Source: Azospirillum canadense (GTDB lineage Bacteria > Pseudomonadota > Alphaproteobacteria > Azospirillales > Azospirillaceae). From it: a stretch of 64,000 bases of DNA. Of the stretch, positions 35,850 through 44,723 are shown piece after piece. The DNA lies in NCBI RefSeq assembly GCF_025961225.1, contig NZ_JAOQNG010000001.1:409001-473000 (forward strand), in the 5' to 3' direction. The notes below the pieces were generated by a model. It was not told the DNA's origin. It worked only from the letters and a program-made list of their open reading frames with translations, and did not search any database. How positions within the stretch are numbered: position 1 is the first letter of the stretch; every line of letters starts with the position of its first letter. Made by a program: the position numbers and the translations under genes.

Positions 35850-36986
35850 TCACCCCACCGCGCGCTTGGGTCGGACCGCCGCGGATTCCGGTTCGGGCGC
35901 CGGGCCGGCGACGCGCTCCAGCACGGCTTCGAACCCGGCGTGGCTTGCCTCATAGGCCGCCCGCGCCCGCGCGTGGGCCTGTTCGGAGGCGAGCGCCAGC
36001 GCGGCGCGGTCCTCCGCCCAGCGGCGCAACGCCGGCATCACCGCCTGGACGAAGTCCTTGTCCTGGGGAATCAGACCCGGGCGGGGGATGTCGCTGCCGA
36101 TGCATCCGCGGTCATAGGCCAGGACCGGCACGCCGGCGGCCATCGCCTCGAACAGCACCAGCGGCTGCGCCTCGTTGCGGTACTGGGTCGGGAAGACGAA
36201 GACGTCGATGTCGCGGTAGAAGACGGCCTTGGCCTCCCCGTCCACGGGCCCTCGGTATTCCACGTCGCCGTCGAAGGCGGCCAGCCCTGCGGCGACCAGC
36301 GCATTGTCCATACGGCCCAGCCCCGGTCCGGCCAGGACGAGCTTCACGTCCATGTCCTCGGCCCGCAGCGCGCGCAGCAGGTTGAACATGGTGTCCAGCC
36401 CCTTGTCGACGCACAGGTTGGACAGGTGCCCAATGCGCAGCGGCCCCGGCTTGCGCGCGCGCGGGCGGGGCACCGGCGGCGTGAAGATGGCGTTGGACAT
36501 GCTCATGCCTGCGCGCGCCGCGGGGTAGAGCTTCTGGAATTTCAGCTGCATCGCCGGGCAGAGCAGCACATGCATGCAGTCGGCGCCCGCCACGCGCGTC
36601 AGAAGGCTCATCCGCCAAGTCGGCTTGGTGATGGTGGCGAAGGAGTGGTGGTGCAGCGTGCGTTCGTACCCGAACAGCCGCGCCAGCCCGGCCAGCGCCG
36701 TGGTGTAGACGATGCCCAAGCCCGAATCCACGGGCATGTAGAAGCGCCGGTCGTCCTGCATTGCGCCGGCCGCCAGCCGCATCCCGGCCAGCAGGACGCG
36801 CAGCGCCTTGGCCGCGTGGTAGCGCGGACCGCCGCCGTTCCAGCCCGGCGATAGGTCCGCGACCTCCACGTCGCCGCGCGCCCGCAGGCGGTCGAGCACG
36901 AGGGCCGTGACGCGGCTCATCCCGTCGACCGGCGGAGGCAGGCGGCCGGAAACGACGATGTGGGGGGACGTGCTGCGGTCGGTCAT
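35850..36986 (-). CDS. Family 4 glycosyltransferase
   Basis: A 378-residue GT-B enzyme. HIVVSGRLPPPVDGMSRV opens the N-terminal Rossmann fold; the C-terminal nucleotide-binding half has RIGHLSNLCVDKGLDTMF, LAGPGLGR and the motif PLVLFEAMAAGVPVLAYDRG in which the E-x7-E-like region binds the donor phosphate. ATG 36986 overlaps the stop of the upstream GT4 by one base (TGATG), so it is co-translated. Donor and acceptor unknown. Confidence 0.85.
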   Translation of the reverse strand: MTDRSTSPHIVVSGRLPPPVDGMSRVTALVLDRLRARGDVEVADLSPGWNGGGPRYHAAKALRVLLAGMRLAAGAMQDDRRFYMPVDSGLGIVYTTALAGLARLFGYERTLHHHSFATITKPTWRMSLLTRVAGADCMHVLLCPAMQLKFQKLYPAARAGMSMSNAIFTPPVPRPRARKPGPLRIGHLSNLCVDKGLDTMFNLLRALRAEDMDVKLVLAGPGLGRMDNALVAAGLAAFDGDVEYRGPVDGEAKAVFYRDIDVFVFPTQYRNEAQPLVLFEAMAAGVPVLAYDRGCIGSDIPRPGLIPQDKDFVQAVMPALRRWAEDRAALALASEQAHARARAAYEASHAGFEAVLERVAGPAPEPESAAVRPKRAVG

Positions 36987-38215
36987 CAACCCTCGCTTTC
37001 ACGAGTGGATGGCATGGGGGCGGACGGCATGGGAGCGGACTGGATGGAGGTGGGACGGGAAACCGGCTGCGCGCCCAGGCTGACCAGGGCCTTCTCAACC
37101 GATTCCGCGAAGAAGGAGGCGTCAGCCAGCGTCTGGAACGGCCGGCCGTTGAGGCTGAGGCGGCGCCACTCCGCCTCGTCCGCCGCGACGGAGAGCATGT
37201 GGCGCGCCAGCCCTTCCGGGTTGTCGGGCTCGACGATGTGGCCGTTCAGCCCGCTGCGGATCAGCACGTCGCGGGCGCCGCACTGGTCGGACAGGATCGT
37301 CGGCACGCCCATTGCCAGCGCCTCGTTCACCACCAGCCCGAACTGCTCCTCCAGCGAGGGCAGCAGCAGGCACAGGGTGGAGCCCAGCGTCTCGGCGATG
37401 CCCTTCTCCTGGAGGAAGCCGCGGAAGATGATGTGCCCTTCCAGACCGCGCTTGGCGACCTCCGCCCGCAGATCCGCCTCCAAGGGGCCGGAGCCGCAGA
37501 GGTGCAGCGGCCGCGCCGCGCCCCCCTCGCTGGCCTCGGCCAACCGCCGGTACAGGTCGTAGGCCTCCACCGCGCGGAACAGGTTCTTCTTCGGCACGAA
37601 GCGGGCGATGATCGTGAAGTGCCGCTCGGCGAAGGGCACGCCGTCCGGCGCCGGGGTCATCCCGGACAGCCGGCGCACGCGGTCCAGCGACAGCGTGTCG
37701 TAGCCGATGAACAGCCGGTCCTTCGGCAAGCCCAGGAAGCGGTAGTAGTCCACCGTGCGGTGGCTGCCGCCGATCGCCGCCTGGTAGGGCTTGTAGAGCA
37801 GGCCCTTCAGCGCCTCCCGCCACAGGACGCGCGGCTTGTCGTCGAACTTGGAGGCGTTCATGTTGACGACCTTGCGACCGAGCAGCCGCATTGTCACCGC
37901 CAGCCCGAAGACGTCCGGATCCTCGTAGTGGCACAGGAACACGTGGCTGGCGTTCGCCTTCCGGCATTCGCGCAGCAGCGCCCGGTAGACCTGGAAAGAC
38001 GGGATGTCCGCCTTGGACCGGCCGGGAAACAGCGTGACCTTGCGGAAATTCTGGCCGCTGCCGGTGGAATCCCAGGCGTAGGTGTGGGACTTCGACCCGA
38101 CCTCCAGCCCGACCACGTCGTACAAGTGGCCGAGCCGGCGCCCCACAGCCTCCAGGCGGTCCATGTGGTAGGGGCCGAACATTTCCCAGGAAAAGATCAG
38201 GGCGGGCTTGGTCAT
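36986..38215 (-). CDS. Family 4 glycosyltransferase
   Basis: A 409-residue GT-B enzyme with FTIIARFVPKKNLFRAVEAY (the start of the second domain), HLCGSGPLEADL and the donor site PSLEEQFGLVVNEALAMGVPTI, where E-Q-F-G-L-V-V-N-E is the E-x7-E motif. The C-terminal 20 residues contain a tandem SAPMP repeat and look disordered. It overlaps both neighbours (4 bp upstream, 1 bp downstream). Confidence 0.87.
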   Translation of the reverse strand: MTKPALIFSWEMFGPYHMDRLEAVGRRLGHLYDVVGLEVGSKSHTYAWDSTGSGQNFRKVTLFPGRSKADIPSFQVYRALLRECRKANASHVFLCHYEDPDVFGLAVTMRLLGRKVVNMNASKFDDKPRVLWREALKGLLYKPYQAAIGGSHRTVDYYRFLGLPKDRLFIGYDTLSLDRVRRLSGMTPAPDGVPFAERHFTIIARFVPKKNLFRAVEAYDLYRRLAEASEGGAARPLHLCGSGPLEADLRAEVAKRGLEGHIIFRGFLQEKGIAETLGSTLCLLLPSLEEQFGLVVNEALAMGVPTILSDQCGARDVLIRSGLNGHIVEPDNPEGLARHMLSVAADEAEWRRLSLNGRPFQTLADASFFAESVEKALVSLGAQPVSRPTSIQSAPMPSAPMPSTRESEG

Positions 38216-39468
38216 TCCACCTCACCGTTGAGAAGCAGCCCGGCGTAGCGCGCCAGCACCGCGCTGCGGCTGGCGTGGGCTTCGACCCAGGCGCGGCCGC
38301 GGCGGCCCATGGCGGCGCTGCGGTCGGGTGCGTTGAGCAGGTCGGCCACGGCCTTCGCCATGGCCTCGGGCGCGTCGGGCGGGGTGCTGAGGAAGGCGCC
38401 GATCTCCGCCTCCAGCCGTGCGAGCGCGGAGCCCGGCAGGCAGGTGCAGACGAAGGGGCGGCCGGCCGCCAGGATGGTCACCGCCTTGCCCGGCATGGCG
38501 AAGGCCGCTCCCTCCGGGCGCTGCGGGACGAGGTGCACGTCGCCCTCCGCCAAGCCTTCGGCCAGCCGTTCCTTGGGGATCAGCGGCGCGAACTCGACGT
38601 TGGTCAGGCCCATGCCCACAGCTTGCGCCTTTAGTTCCTCCTCCAGCCCGCCCTGGCCGCGCAGCAGGACGCGCGCGTCGGGCCGCAGGCCGTGCAGATG
38701 GCGGGCCATCTCCAGCACCTGCTCCAGCCCCTGCTTGCGGGCGAAGGCGCCGCTGTAGAGCACGGTCGGCGGCTGGCCGTCCGGGCGGGGCAGGGGGTGG
38801 ATGGCGTCGGCGTCCACGTGCGGCGGGATCACCGCGACGGGGCGGCGCACGCCGAGGTCGCGCAGAACGTCGCGCATCGCCTCCGACAGCACGACGATGC
38901 TGTCGGCGCGGTTCAGCGCAGTACGCTCCAGCGCCTGGATCGCCTTCAGCGCCGCCCCGCCGCCCATGCCCAGCGCGCCGGCAAGGCCCGACTGGATGTC
39001 GTGGACGATGGCGACGTGGCGGCCACCCGGCGCCTTGAAGCGGTCGGCGACCGCCACGCTGAAGATCGACGGGCAGAGCGACAGCACCGCTTTGTGCTTG
39101 GCCACCCGCCCGCGTGCCCGGGCGGCGAGGAAGCCGCCGTGCAGCACGCCCTCGTGCACCAGCCGGGCCTTCATGCCGCCGCCTTTCGGCGGGATGGTGA
39201 ACAGCCGTTCGATCCGCACGCCGTCCACCGTCAGATGGTCTTGGCTGCCGTCGGCGTAGCCGTCATAGACGCGGTTGCCCGGGTAGTTGGGCCGGGCGGT
39301 CAGCACGGTCATGTCCGTTCCCGCCGCCGCGAAGGCGGTGGCGAGGTCGGTCATCATCGGCGCGCTGCCGGCCGGCTCCGGCCAATAGCTCATGGCCACC
39401 ATCAGGGCGCGGGGCGGAACGGCGACAGTGGAGGTGACGGCGCGAAAGGCGGCGGAATCGTCGGGCAT
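38212..39468 (-). CDS. Family 4 glycosyltransferase, WcaI-like
   Basis: A 418-residue GT-B enzyme: MVAMSYWPEPAGSAPMMTDLA and VLTARPNYPGNRVYDGY resemble the colanic-acid fucosyltransferase WcaI group. The C-terminal half has VLYSGAFARKQGLEQVLEMA, LLRGQGGLEEEL and a PQRPEGAAFAMPGKAVTILAAGRP donor region, with a weaker E-x7-E motif. ATG 39468 starts 4 bp after the fcl stop. With fcl next to it, a fucosyl transfer role is a reasonable inference. Confidence 0.83.
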   Translation of the reverse strand: MPDDSAAFRAVTSTVAVPPRALMVAMSYWPEPAGSAPMMTDLATAFAAAGTDMTVLTARPNYPGNRVYDGYADGSQDHLTVDGVRIERLFTIPPKGGGMKARLVHEGVLHGGFLAARARGRVAKHKAVLSLCPSIFSVAVADRFKAPGGRHVAIVHDIQSGLAGALGMGGGAALKAIQALERTALNRADSIVVLSEAMRDVLRDLGVRRPVAVIPPHVDADAIHPLPRPDGQPPTVLYSGAFARKQGLEQVLEMARHLHGLRPDARVLLRGQGGLEEELKAQAVGMGLTNVEFAPLIPKERLAEGLAEGDVHLVPQRPEGAAFAMPGKAVTILAAGRPFVCTCLPGSALARLEAEIGAFLSTPPDAPEAMAKAVADLLNAPDRSAAMGRRGRAWVEAHASRSAVLARYAGLLLNGEVE

Positions 39469-39472
39469 GGGA

Positions 39473-40450
39473 TCACTCCGCAGCCTTGGCAGTGGAGGAC
39501 TCGGCAGCACCGTCAATCCCGGGGGCTACATGCTCCTGGAACCAGGCGTAGGTGCGCCGAAGCCCTTCCTCCAGCCCGACCTTGGGCCGCCAGCCGGTGG
39601 CGAACAGGCGGGACACCTCCATCACCTTGCGGGGATGGCCGTCCGGCTTGCTCAGATCCTGCGTCAGCGTGCCCGGATAGCCGACCACCTCGCGGATCAT
39701 CCCGGCGAGATCGGCGATGGTGACGTCCTCGCCGGGGCCGACGTTGACGATATCCTCGCCGTCGTAGTGATCCATCAGGTGCAGGCAGGCGTCGGCCATG
39801 TCGTCGACGTAGAGGAACTCGCGCCGCGGCGTGCCCGTGCCCCACAGCGTGACAGAGGGGGCGCCTTCGCGCTTCGCGTCGTGCAGGCGGCGGATCAGGC
39901 CGGGGATAGCGTGCGAGCCTTCCGGGTCGAAGTTGTCGCCGGGGCCGTAGAGGTTCGACGGCATGGCGCAGATGGCGTTGAAGCCGTACTGCTGCCGGTA
40001 GGCTTGGCACATGGTGATCCCGGCAATCTTGGCGATCGCGTAGGGCTTGTTGCTCGGCTCCAGAGGGCCGGTCAGCAGGGCGTCCTCGCGCAGCGGCTGC
40101 TCCGCGAACTTCGGGTAGAGGCAGGAGGAGCCCAGGAACAGAAGCTTCTTCACCCCCGCCCGCCAAGCCGCGTCGATGACGTTGGTCTGGATTTGCAGGT
40201 TGTCGCGGATGAAGTCGCCGCCGAAGCGGTCGTTGGCCAGGATGCCCCCGACCTTCGCGGCCGCGAGGAAGACGTACTCGATCTTCTCTCGGTCGAAGAA
40301 GGCGCGCACCGCGGCCTGATCGGTCAGGTCCAGTTCCGCGCGGCTGCGCAGGACGAGGTCGCCGTAGCCTTCCTCGGTCAGGCGGCGCAGCACGGCGGAG
40401 CCGACGAGGCCCCGGTGCCCCGCGACGAAAATGCGGGCGTTTCTATCCAT
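39473..40450 (-). CDS. fcl: GDP-L-fucose synthase
   Basis: Converts GDP-4-keto-6-deoxymannose to GDP-L-fucose with NADPH. The 325-residue extended SDR has AGHRGLVGSAV at the coenzyme site (9-19), the catalytic SSCLYP and Y-x-x-x-K in YAIAKIAG, and LGSSCLYPKFAEQPLRE, nearly universal in this enzyme. GDP-mannose 4,6-dehydratase (gmd), which makes its substrate, is not in the window and must be encoded elsewhere. Followed by the WcaI-like transferase. Confidence 0.95.
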   Translation of the reverse strand: MDRNARIFVAGHRGLVGSAVLRRLTEEGYGDLVLRSRAELDLTDQAAVRAFFDREKIEYVFLAAAKVGGILANDRFGGDFIRDNLQIQTNVIDAAWRAGVKKLLFLGSSCLYPKFAEQPLREDALLTGPLEPSNKPYAIAKIAGITMCQAYRQQYGFNAICAMPSNLYGPGDNFDPEGSHAIPGLIRRLHDAKREGAPSVTLWGTGTPRREFLYVDDMADACLHLMDHYDGEDIVNVGPGEDVTIADLAGMIREVVGYPGTLTQDLSKPDGHPRKVMEVSRLFATGWRPKVGLEEGLRRTYAWFQEHVAPGIDGAAESSTAKAAE

Positions 40451-40462
40451 GGGCTCGGTCCT

Positions 40463-41473
40463 TTATTCGGCCGCGCTGGCGATTGACATCTGGTTTCCCG
40501 GGCCCTGCCCGCGGCTGCGGGCGGCGTACCAGTCCACCACGCTTGGCAGCCCGTCCTTCAACGGGATGCGCGGCGTGTAGCCCAGCCCCGACAGGCGGGC
40601 GATGTCCGGGCTGCGCCGCTGGGTGCCGCCGGGTGCTGGCGGGCCGGCCTGGATCTCCGCCTCGCGGCCGAGGATGGCGACGACCTGCCGGGCGAGGTCG
40701 GCGATCGCCACCTCCTCCGGGTTGCCGACGTGGTAGATGCCCAGATGCTCGCCGCGCTCGATCACCGTGACGATGCCGTCGATCGCGTCGTCGATGTGGA
40801 CGAAGGCGCGGGTCTGGGTGCCGTCGCCCTGGATCAGGAAGGGCACCGGGCCGCGCGGCGACAGGTCGATGGCGGCCACGGCGCGGCGCACGAACTCCGG
40901 CACCACATGCTCCCAGCCCATGTCGGCGCCGTAGACGTTGTGCGGGCGGAAGATCGCCACGCGGTCGAAGCCGGTGCGCCCCCAATTGACCGCCAGCAGC
41001 TCCGAAATCAGCTTGGACCCGCCGTAGCTGTAGCGCGGGTTCAGCACGTCCGGCACGACCAGCGGGATGTCCTCCGGCGTGGGCACGACCGGCGGGGTCT
41101 GGTAGGCCTCCGATGAGGAGGCGAGGACGAGGTCGCCGACCCCCTCCGACCGGCAGGCGTCCAGCACGTTCAGCATGCCACGCACGCCGACGTCCAGCAC
41201 CGTCTCCGGCTTCTCGTAGAAATGCTTGGTGCCGTTGACGGCGGCCAAGTGCAGCACGCCGTCGACGCCCTTGACCGCCTTGGTCACGGCGGCGACATCG
41301 CGGATGTCGCCGGTGACGAACTCCACGGCGTTGACCACGTCGCCCAGCCGGCGCGGATGGCCGCGCGAGTTGTCGTCGAGCACGCGGACCCGGTGACCGT
41401 CCTGGACCAGGCGGCGGACCAGCGCCGCACCGATGAAGCCGCTGCCCCCGGTGACGAGGTAATGTTTCGGCAT
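40463..41473 (-). CDS. NAD-dependent sugar epimerase/dehydratase (extended SDR)
   Basis: A 336-residue extended SDR with VTGGSGFIGAALV (7-19), catalytic SSSEAY and Y-x-x-x-K in YSYGGSK. It acts on a nucleotide sugar, probably as a 4-epimerase or dehydratase; the exact substrate cannot be read from the sequence. It starts 31 bp after the dehydrogenase gene and ends 12 bp before fcl, all in one operon. Confidence 0.85.
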   Translation of the reverse strand: MPKHYLVTGGSGFIGAALVRRLVQDGHRVRVLDDNSRGHPRRLGDVVNAVEFVTGDIRDVAAVTKAVKGVDGVLHLAAVNGTKHFYEKPETVLDVGVRGMLNVLDACRSEGVGDLVLASSSEAYQTPPVVPTPEDIPLVVPDVLNPRYSYGGSKLISELLAVNWGRTGFDRVAIFRPHNVYGADMGWEHVVPEFVRRAVAAIDLSPRGPVPFLIQGDGTQTRAFVHIDDAIDGIVTVIERGEHLGIYHVGNPEEVAIADLARQVVAILGREAEIQAGPPAPGGTQRRSPDIARLSGLGYTPRIPLKDGLPSVVDWYAARSRGQGPGNQMSIASAAE

Positions 41474-41504
41474 GGAATTCCCCTTGGGAGCGATACGCGA
41501 GATT

Positions 41505-42860
41505 TTAGGAAACGTGGCTGAAGCGGGCGGCGCCGTGGCTGCCGAGCGCCACGTAGGCCGTGCCCTCGGGCAGGTCCACCTCGCGGCTGTTGAAGTTGTT
41601 CCAGAAGTCGTAGATGACGCCCGGCCGGTCCATGCGGCTCGCCAGGTCCGGCAGCGGCATGGAGGTGAAGACCGGGTGGTTGTTCAGGATGACGGCCAGA
41701 TTGGCGCCGTCCACCGCCTCGGCCATGCTGCCCGCCGGCTCCAGGCCGAAGCCGCGGATGTCGTCCGGCGCCACCACCGCGTCGAAGCCGCGCCAGCGGG
41801 CCTTCGGGAAACGGGTGCGCAGCTCCTCGTACAGCGGCTTGGCCATGGTGCCGCGCAGGTCGTCGGTCGCCGGGCGGCCCTTGAAGGCAAGGCCCATCAG
41901 GCTGATGGTCGGGGCCTTGGGGAAGCCCTGCATGGAGCTGGTCAGCTGCTCCAGGAACACCGACACCTCGATGGGCTGGCTTTCGTTGACGCGCCGGCCG
42001 GCGGCGGTGATGTCCATGTCCACCCCGAACTGGCGGGCGGACTCGATCAGGATGTGCGGGTCCTTCTCCAGGCAGGGGCCGCCGACCGGGCCGGGCAGCG
42101 GCAGCTGCGTGCGCGGGTAGCCCAGCTTGCCGGCGCGCGACACCTCCAGCGCGGAGACCTCCATGGCGTTGCACAGCCGGGCGATCTCGTTGGCGAAGGC
42201 GAAGGTCACGTCGCGGTAGGTGTTGTCGACCAGCTTGATCATCTCCGCCGTTTCCAGCGTGGAGACCTTGACAGTCGTCGGGGTCAGCATGCCGAAGATC
42301 TGCGCGGCGCGGGCCGCCACCTCGACGCTCTCCGCCCCGATGATCTGCGGCAGCTGGTTCAGCTCGATCAGCGCCTGGCCTTCCAGCGTGCGCTCCGGGC
42401 AGAAGGCGATGTCGAACCGCTTGCCGGTCGCGCGCAGGATCGGCGCCACCACGTTGCGGGTCGTGCCCAGCTTCACCGTGGAGCGCAGGATGACGAGGTC
42501 GCCGTCGTGGATGCGCTCCGCGACCTGGCGGGTCGCCGCCTCGATCATGTCGGTGCGCACCTGCCCGTCGGCGCCCAGCGGCGTGCCCACGGTGATGATG
42601 AAGACGCTGCACTGCCCGCATCCCTCCGGCGTACGCCCGAAGGTGAAGCGGTCGCGCGCCACCACGTGGCGCAGCTTCTCGGTCAGGCCCGGCTCATGGA
42701 AGTGCGGGATGCCGCGCGCCAGCTTGTCGAGAACCTCGCCACGCACCTCGACGCCATGGACCTGGAAGCCCGCGTCGGCCATGGCGACGGCAAGCGTCAG
42801 CCCGACATAGCCTAGGCCCAGGACGCAGACATTCCGGTCTGGGAAGGACTTTGGAAGCAT
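41505..42860 (-). CDS. Nucleotide-sugar dehydrogenase (WecC/UDP-ManNAc or UDP-GlcNAc type)
   Basis: A 451-residue UDP-sugar 6-dehydrogenase: NAD site VLGLGYVGLTLA (11-22), catalytic region PLPGPVGGPCLEKDP with the nucleophilic Cys (GGPC), and GLAFKGRPATDDLR in the C-terminal domain. The R-x-x-x-K and ITVGTPL segments are closer to UDP-N-acetylmannosamine/glucosamine dehydrogenases than to UDP-glucose dehydrogenase. It would supply an acidic sugar. ATG 42860 was chosen; the longer frame to 42929 lacks support. First gene of the fcl operon, divergent in position from none: the wzx gene is upstream on the same strand with a 230-bp gap. Confidence 0.88.
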   Translation of the reverse strand: MLPKSFPDRNVCVLGLGYVGLTLAVAMADAGFQVHGVEVRGEVLDKLARGIPHFHEPGLTEKLRHVVARDRFTFGRTPEGCGQCSVFIITVGTPLGADGQVRTDMIEAATRQVAERIHDGDLVILRSTVKLGTTRNVVAPILRATGKRFDIAFCPERTLEGQALIELNQLPQIIGAESVEVAARAAQIFGMLTPTTVKVSTLETAEMIKLVDNTYRDVTFAFANEIARLCNAMEVSALEVSRAGKLGYPRTQLPLPGPVGGPCLEKDPHILIESARQFGVDMDITAAGRRVNESQPIEVSVFLEQLTSSMQGFPKAPTISLMGLAFKGRPATDDLRGTMAKPLYEELRTRFPKARWRGFDAVVAPDDIRGFGLEPAGSMAEAVDGANLAVILNNHPVFTSMPLPDLASRMDRPGVIYDFWNNFNSREVDLPEGTAYVALGSHGAARFSHVS

Positions 42861-43090
42861 ATTCGTTCGATCCTGCAAGTGTTTTGCGCATGCATCCGAA
42901 GGCGCCGCTTCACCCACCGTCGGCACCATGCGCGACTCCGAACGCCCTTTGGTGCGGCAATGTTCCGGTCATATTGCCGGCGTGAAGAGGCTATGCTGTT
43001 GATTGGCCGAAGCTTTTTTGGGATTACTCCGGACCGGTGAGAAGCGTGCGTCCGGTCGGATGGGCAGCGTCATCGGGAGTACGGATGGGC

Positions 43091-44572
43091 TCAGGCTACG
43101 GCCGTCATCAGGCGCCGGAGGCGCGATGGGCGTACGAGGCCGGTGATCAGAACGGCGGGGACGTACACCGCCGTAAGGAGGAGCCCGCCGACCAGAACGG
43201 CCAGCAAAGGGCTTTTTGGTGCCAGAAGGTCCGGCAGGGCGTGGGTCAATCCCAAGGTGGCCGCGACGGCCAGAAGGCCGCACAGCGCCGCCCGCGCGAT
43301 GATGTCGAGGGGCAGGTCGCCCACGGCCCGGCGGTGCTGCCACGCCAGCCCGGCCATCGCGGTCAGCTCCGCCACGATGGTGGCGACGGCCGAGCCCTCG
43401 ATTCCCCAGCGCGGGATCAGCACGCAATTCAGTGCCGCGTTCGTCACGCCGCCGACGAGGATCGCGGTCATGTAGCCGGTCTGCCGGTGCCAGACGAGCA
43501 GCGGGTTGCCGAGCGCCAGGTTCACGTGCACCACCGCCACGGAAATCATGATCAGGCGCAGCGAGTCGGCGGCGTCGGCGTAGGCCGGCCCATAGACCAC
43601 GCCCAGGATGGCCGGTGCCAACGTGACCCCGCCGGCCGCGATCAGCCCTCCGATGCCGAGGATCGTCGTGGCGTAGTCGCGCATGCGCTCCCGCATCCGC
43701 TCCGGGTCGCCGTAGGCGGCGGCCAACTGCGGCATGAAGGCGCTCAGCACGATGTTGCCGGCGGTCAGCGCCAGCACCAGCAGCTTCGTCACCGCGGTGT
43801 AGAGGCCGACGTCGTGCTGCGGCACCAGGAAGCCCAGCATGACGAGGTCGAGGTGCGAGAACAGCGCCCAGGCGAAGACGCTGACCGCCATGGGGGCGGA
43901 CACCTTCAGGATCGCCGCCCAGACCTTCAGGTCCACGCGCGGGCGCGGCGGGCGGAAGTCGCGGCTGAAGCGGACCAGCATCAGCACGGCGTTGATGACG
44001 AAGGACCCGCCGGTGATGGCCGCGGCGATCGCCACGTCGTCCGGCCCGTGCACCAGCGCCAGCATGGCGATGGTGATGCCGAAGCCCGTGCCGATCTCGC
44101 GGGTCGCGATGACGCTCATGCGCTCCGTCGCCTGATAGACGAAGTCGAGCAGCAGGGCGTTGCCGAGCAGCTGGATCGCCTGCACCAGCAGCACGGCCTT
44201 CACCAGCCCCGGCTTGTCGAGCGTCAGCACGAAGGCGGCGTAGATCGCGCCGACCACAAGGGCCAGCAGCGAGCGCAGCGTCAGCACATGGTCGGCCAGC
44301 TCCGCGGCCTTGTCGCCCAAATTGTCTTTGGCTCGCGAGATTTCGCGCACCGCGTAGGTGGACAGGCCCAGGTTCACGAACAGCGCGGCGTAGGCCAGCA
44401 TCGAGGTGCCGAAGCCCAGCACGCCGAAGGACTCCGGTCCCAGCGCGCGCGCCGTCCAGGCCGTGGTGACCAGCCCGCTCATCAGCGTGGCGACGCGCGC
44501 CAGCCCCAGCGCGCGGATGTTCAGGAAAATGCGTCGTCCAGCGTTCGTGGCGGCGTTCGTGGCGGCGGTCAT
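43091..44572 (-). CDS. Wzx-like polysaccharide flippase
   Basis: A 493-residue membrane protein with 12 to 14 hydrophobic segments, of the MATE/MOP polysaccharide transporter type (LNIRALGLARVATLMSGLVTTAWTARALGPESFGVLGFG at its start is diagnostic). It would flip lipid-linked repeat units to the periplasm. ATG 44572 begins MTAATNAATNA, a small duplicated segment (the 12-bp AACGCCGCCACG-like unit is repeated). It forms the Wzx/Wzy pair with the gene at 29301-30692, although they are 13 kb apart. Confidence 0.85.
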   Translation of the reverse strand: MTAATNAATNAGRRIFLNIRALGLARVATLMSGLVTTAWTARALGPESFGVLGFGTSMLAYAALFVNLGLSTYAVREISRAKDNLGDKAAELADHVLTLRSLLALVVGAIYAAFVLTLDKPGLVKAVLLVQAIQLLGNALLLDFVYQATERMSVIATREIGTGFGITIAMLALVHGPDDVAIAAAITGGSFVINAVLMLVRFSRDFRPPRPRVDLKVWAAILKVSAPMAVSVFAWALFSHLDLVMLGFLVPQHDVGLYTAVTKLLVLALTAGNIVLSAFMPQLAAAYGDPERMRERMRDYATTILGIGGLIAAGGVTLAPAILGVVYGPAYADAADSLRLIMISVAVVHVNLALGNPLLVWHRQTGYMTAILVGGVTNAALNCVLIPRWGIEGSAVATIVAELTAMAGLAWQHRRAVGDLPLDIIARAALCGLLAVAATLGLTHALPDLLAPKSPLLAVLVGGLLLTAVYVPAVLITGLVRPSRLRRLMTAVA

Positions 44573-44594
44573 GGCGGATTCCGGAAAAGCGGGA

Positions 44595-44710
44595 AGCGCC
44601 GGCGGCCGGGCCCCCACCCTGACCCTCCCCATCTTCGACGGGGGAGGGGATTTCTCCTCCCCCCGCCGCAGGTGGGCGGAGGTCGGGAGGGGGGCCCAAC
44701 CGCCGGCGCT
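44595..44710. repeat. GC-rich palindromic element B between wzc and wzx genes
   Basis: The ends, 44595-44615 and 44690-44710, are inverted 21-mers with two mismatches, each containing GGGCCCCC, followed inward by CCCTCCCC and GGGAGGGG tracts. The layout and end sequence match element A. It nearly fills the 151-bp gap between the tyrosine kinase and flippase genes and may act as a terminator or processing site. Confidence 0.65.
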
Positions 44711-44723
44711 CGCCTCAGCAGCC

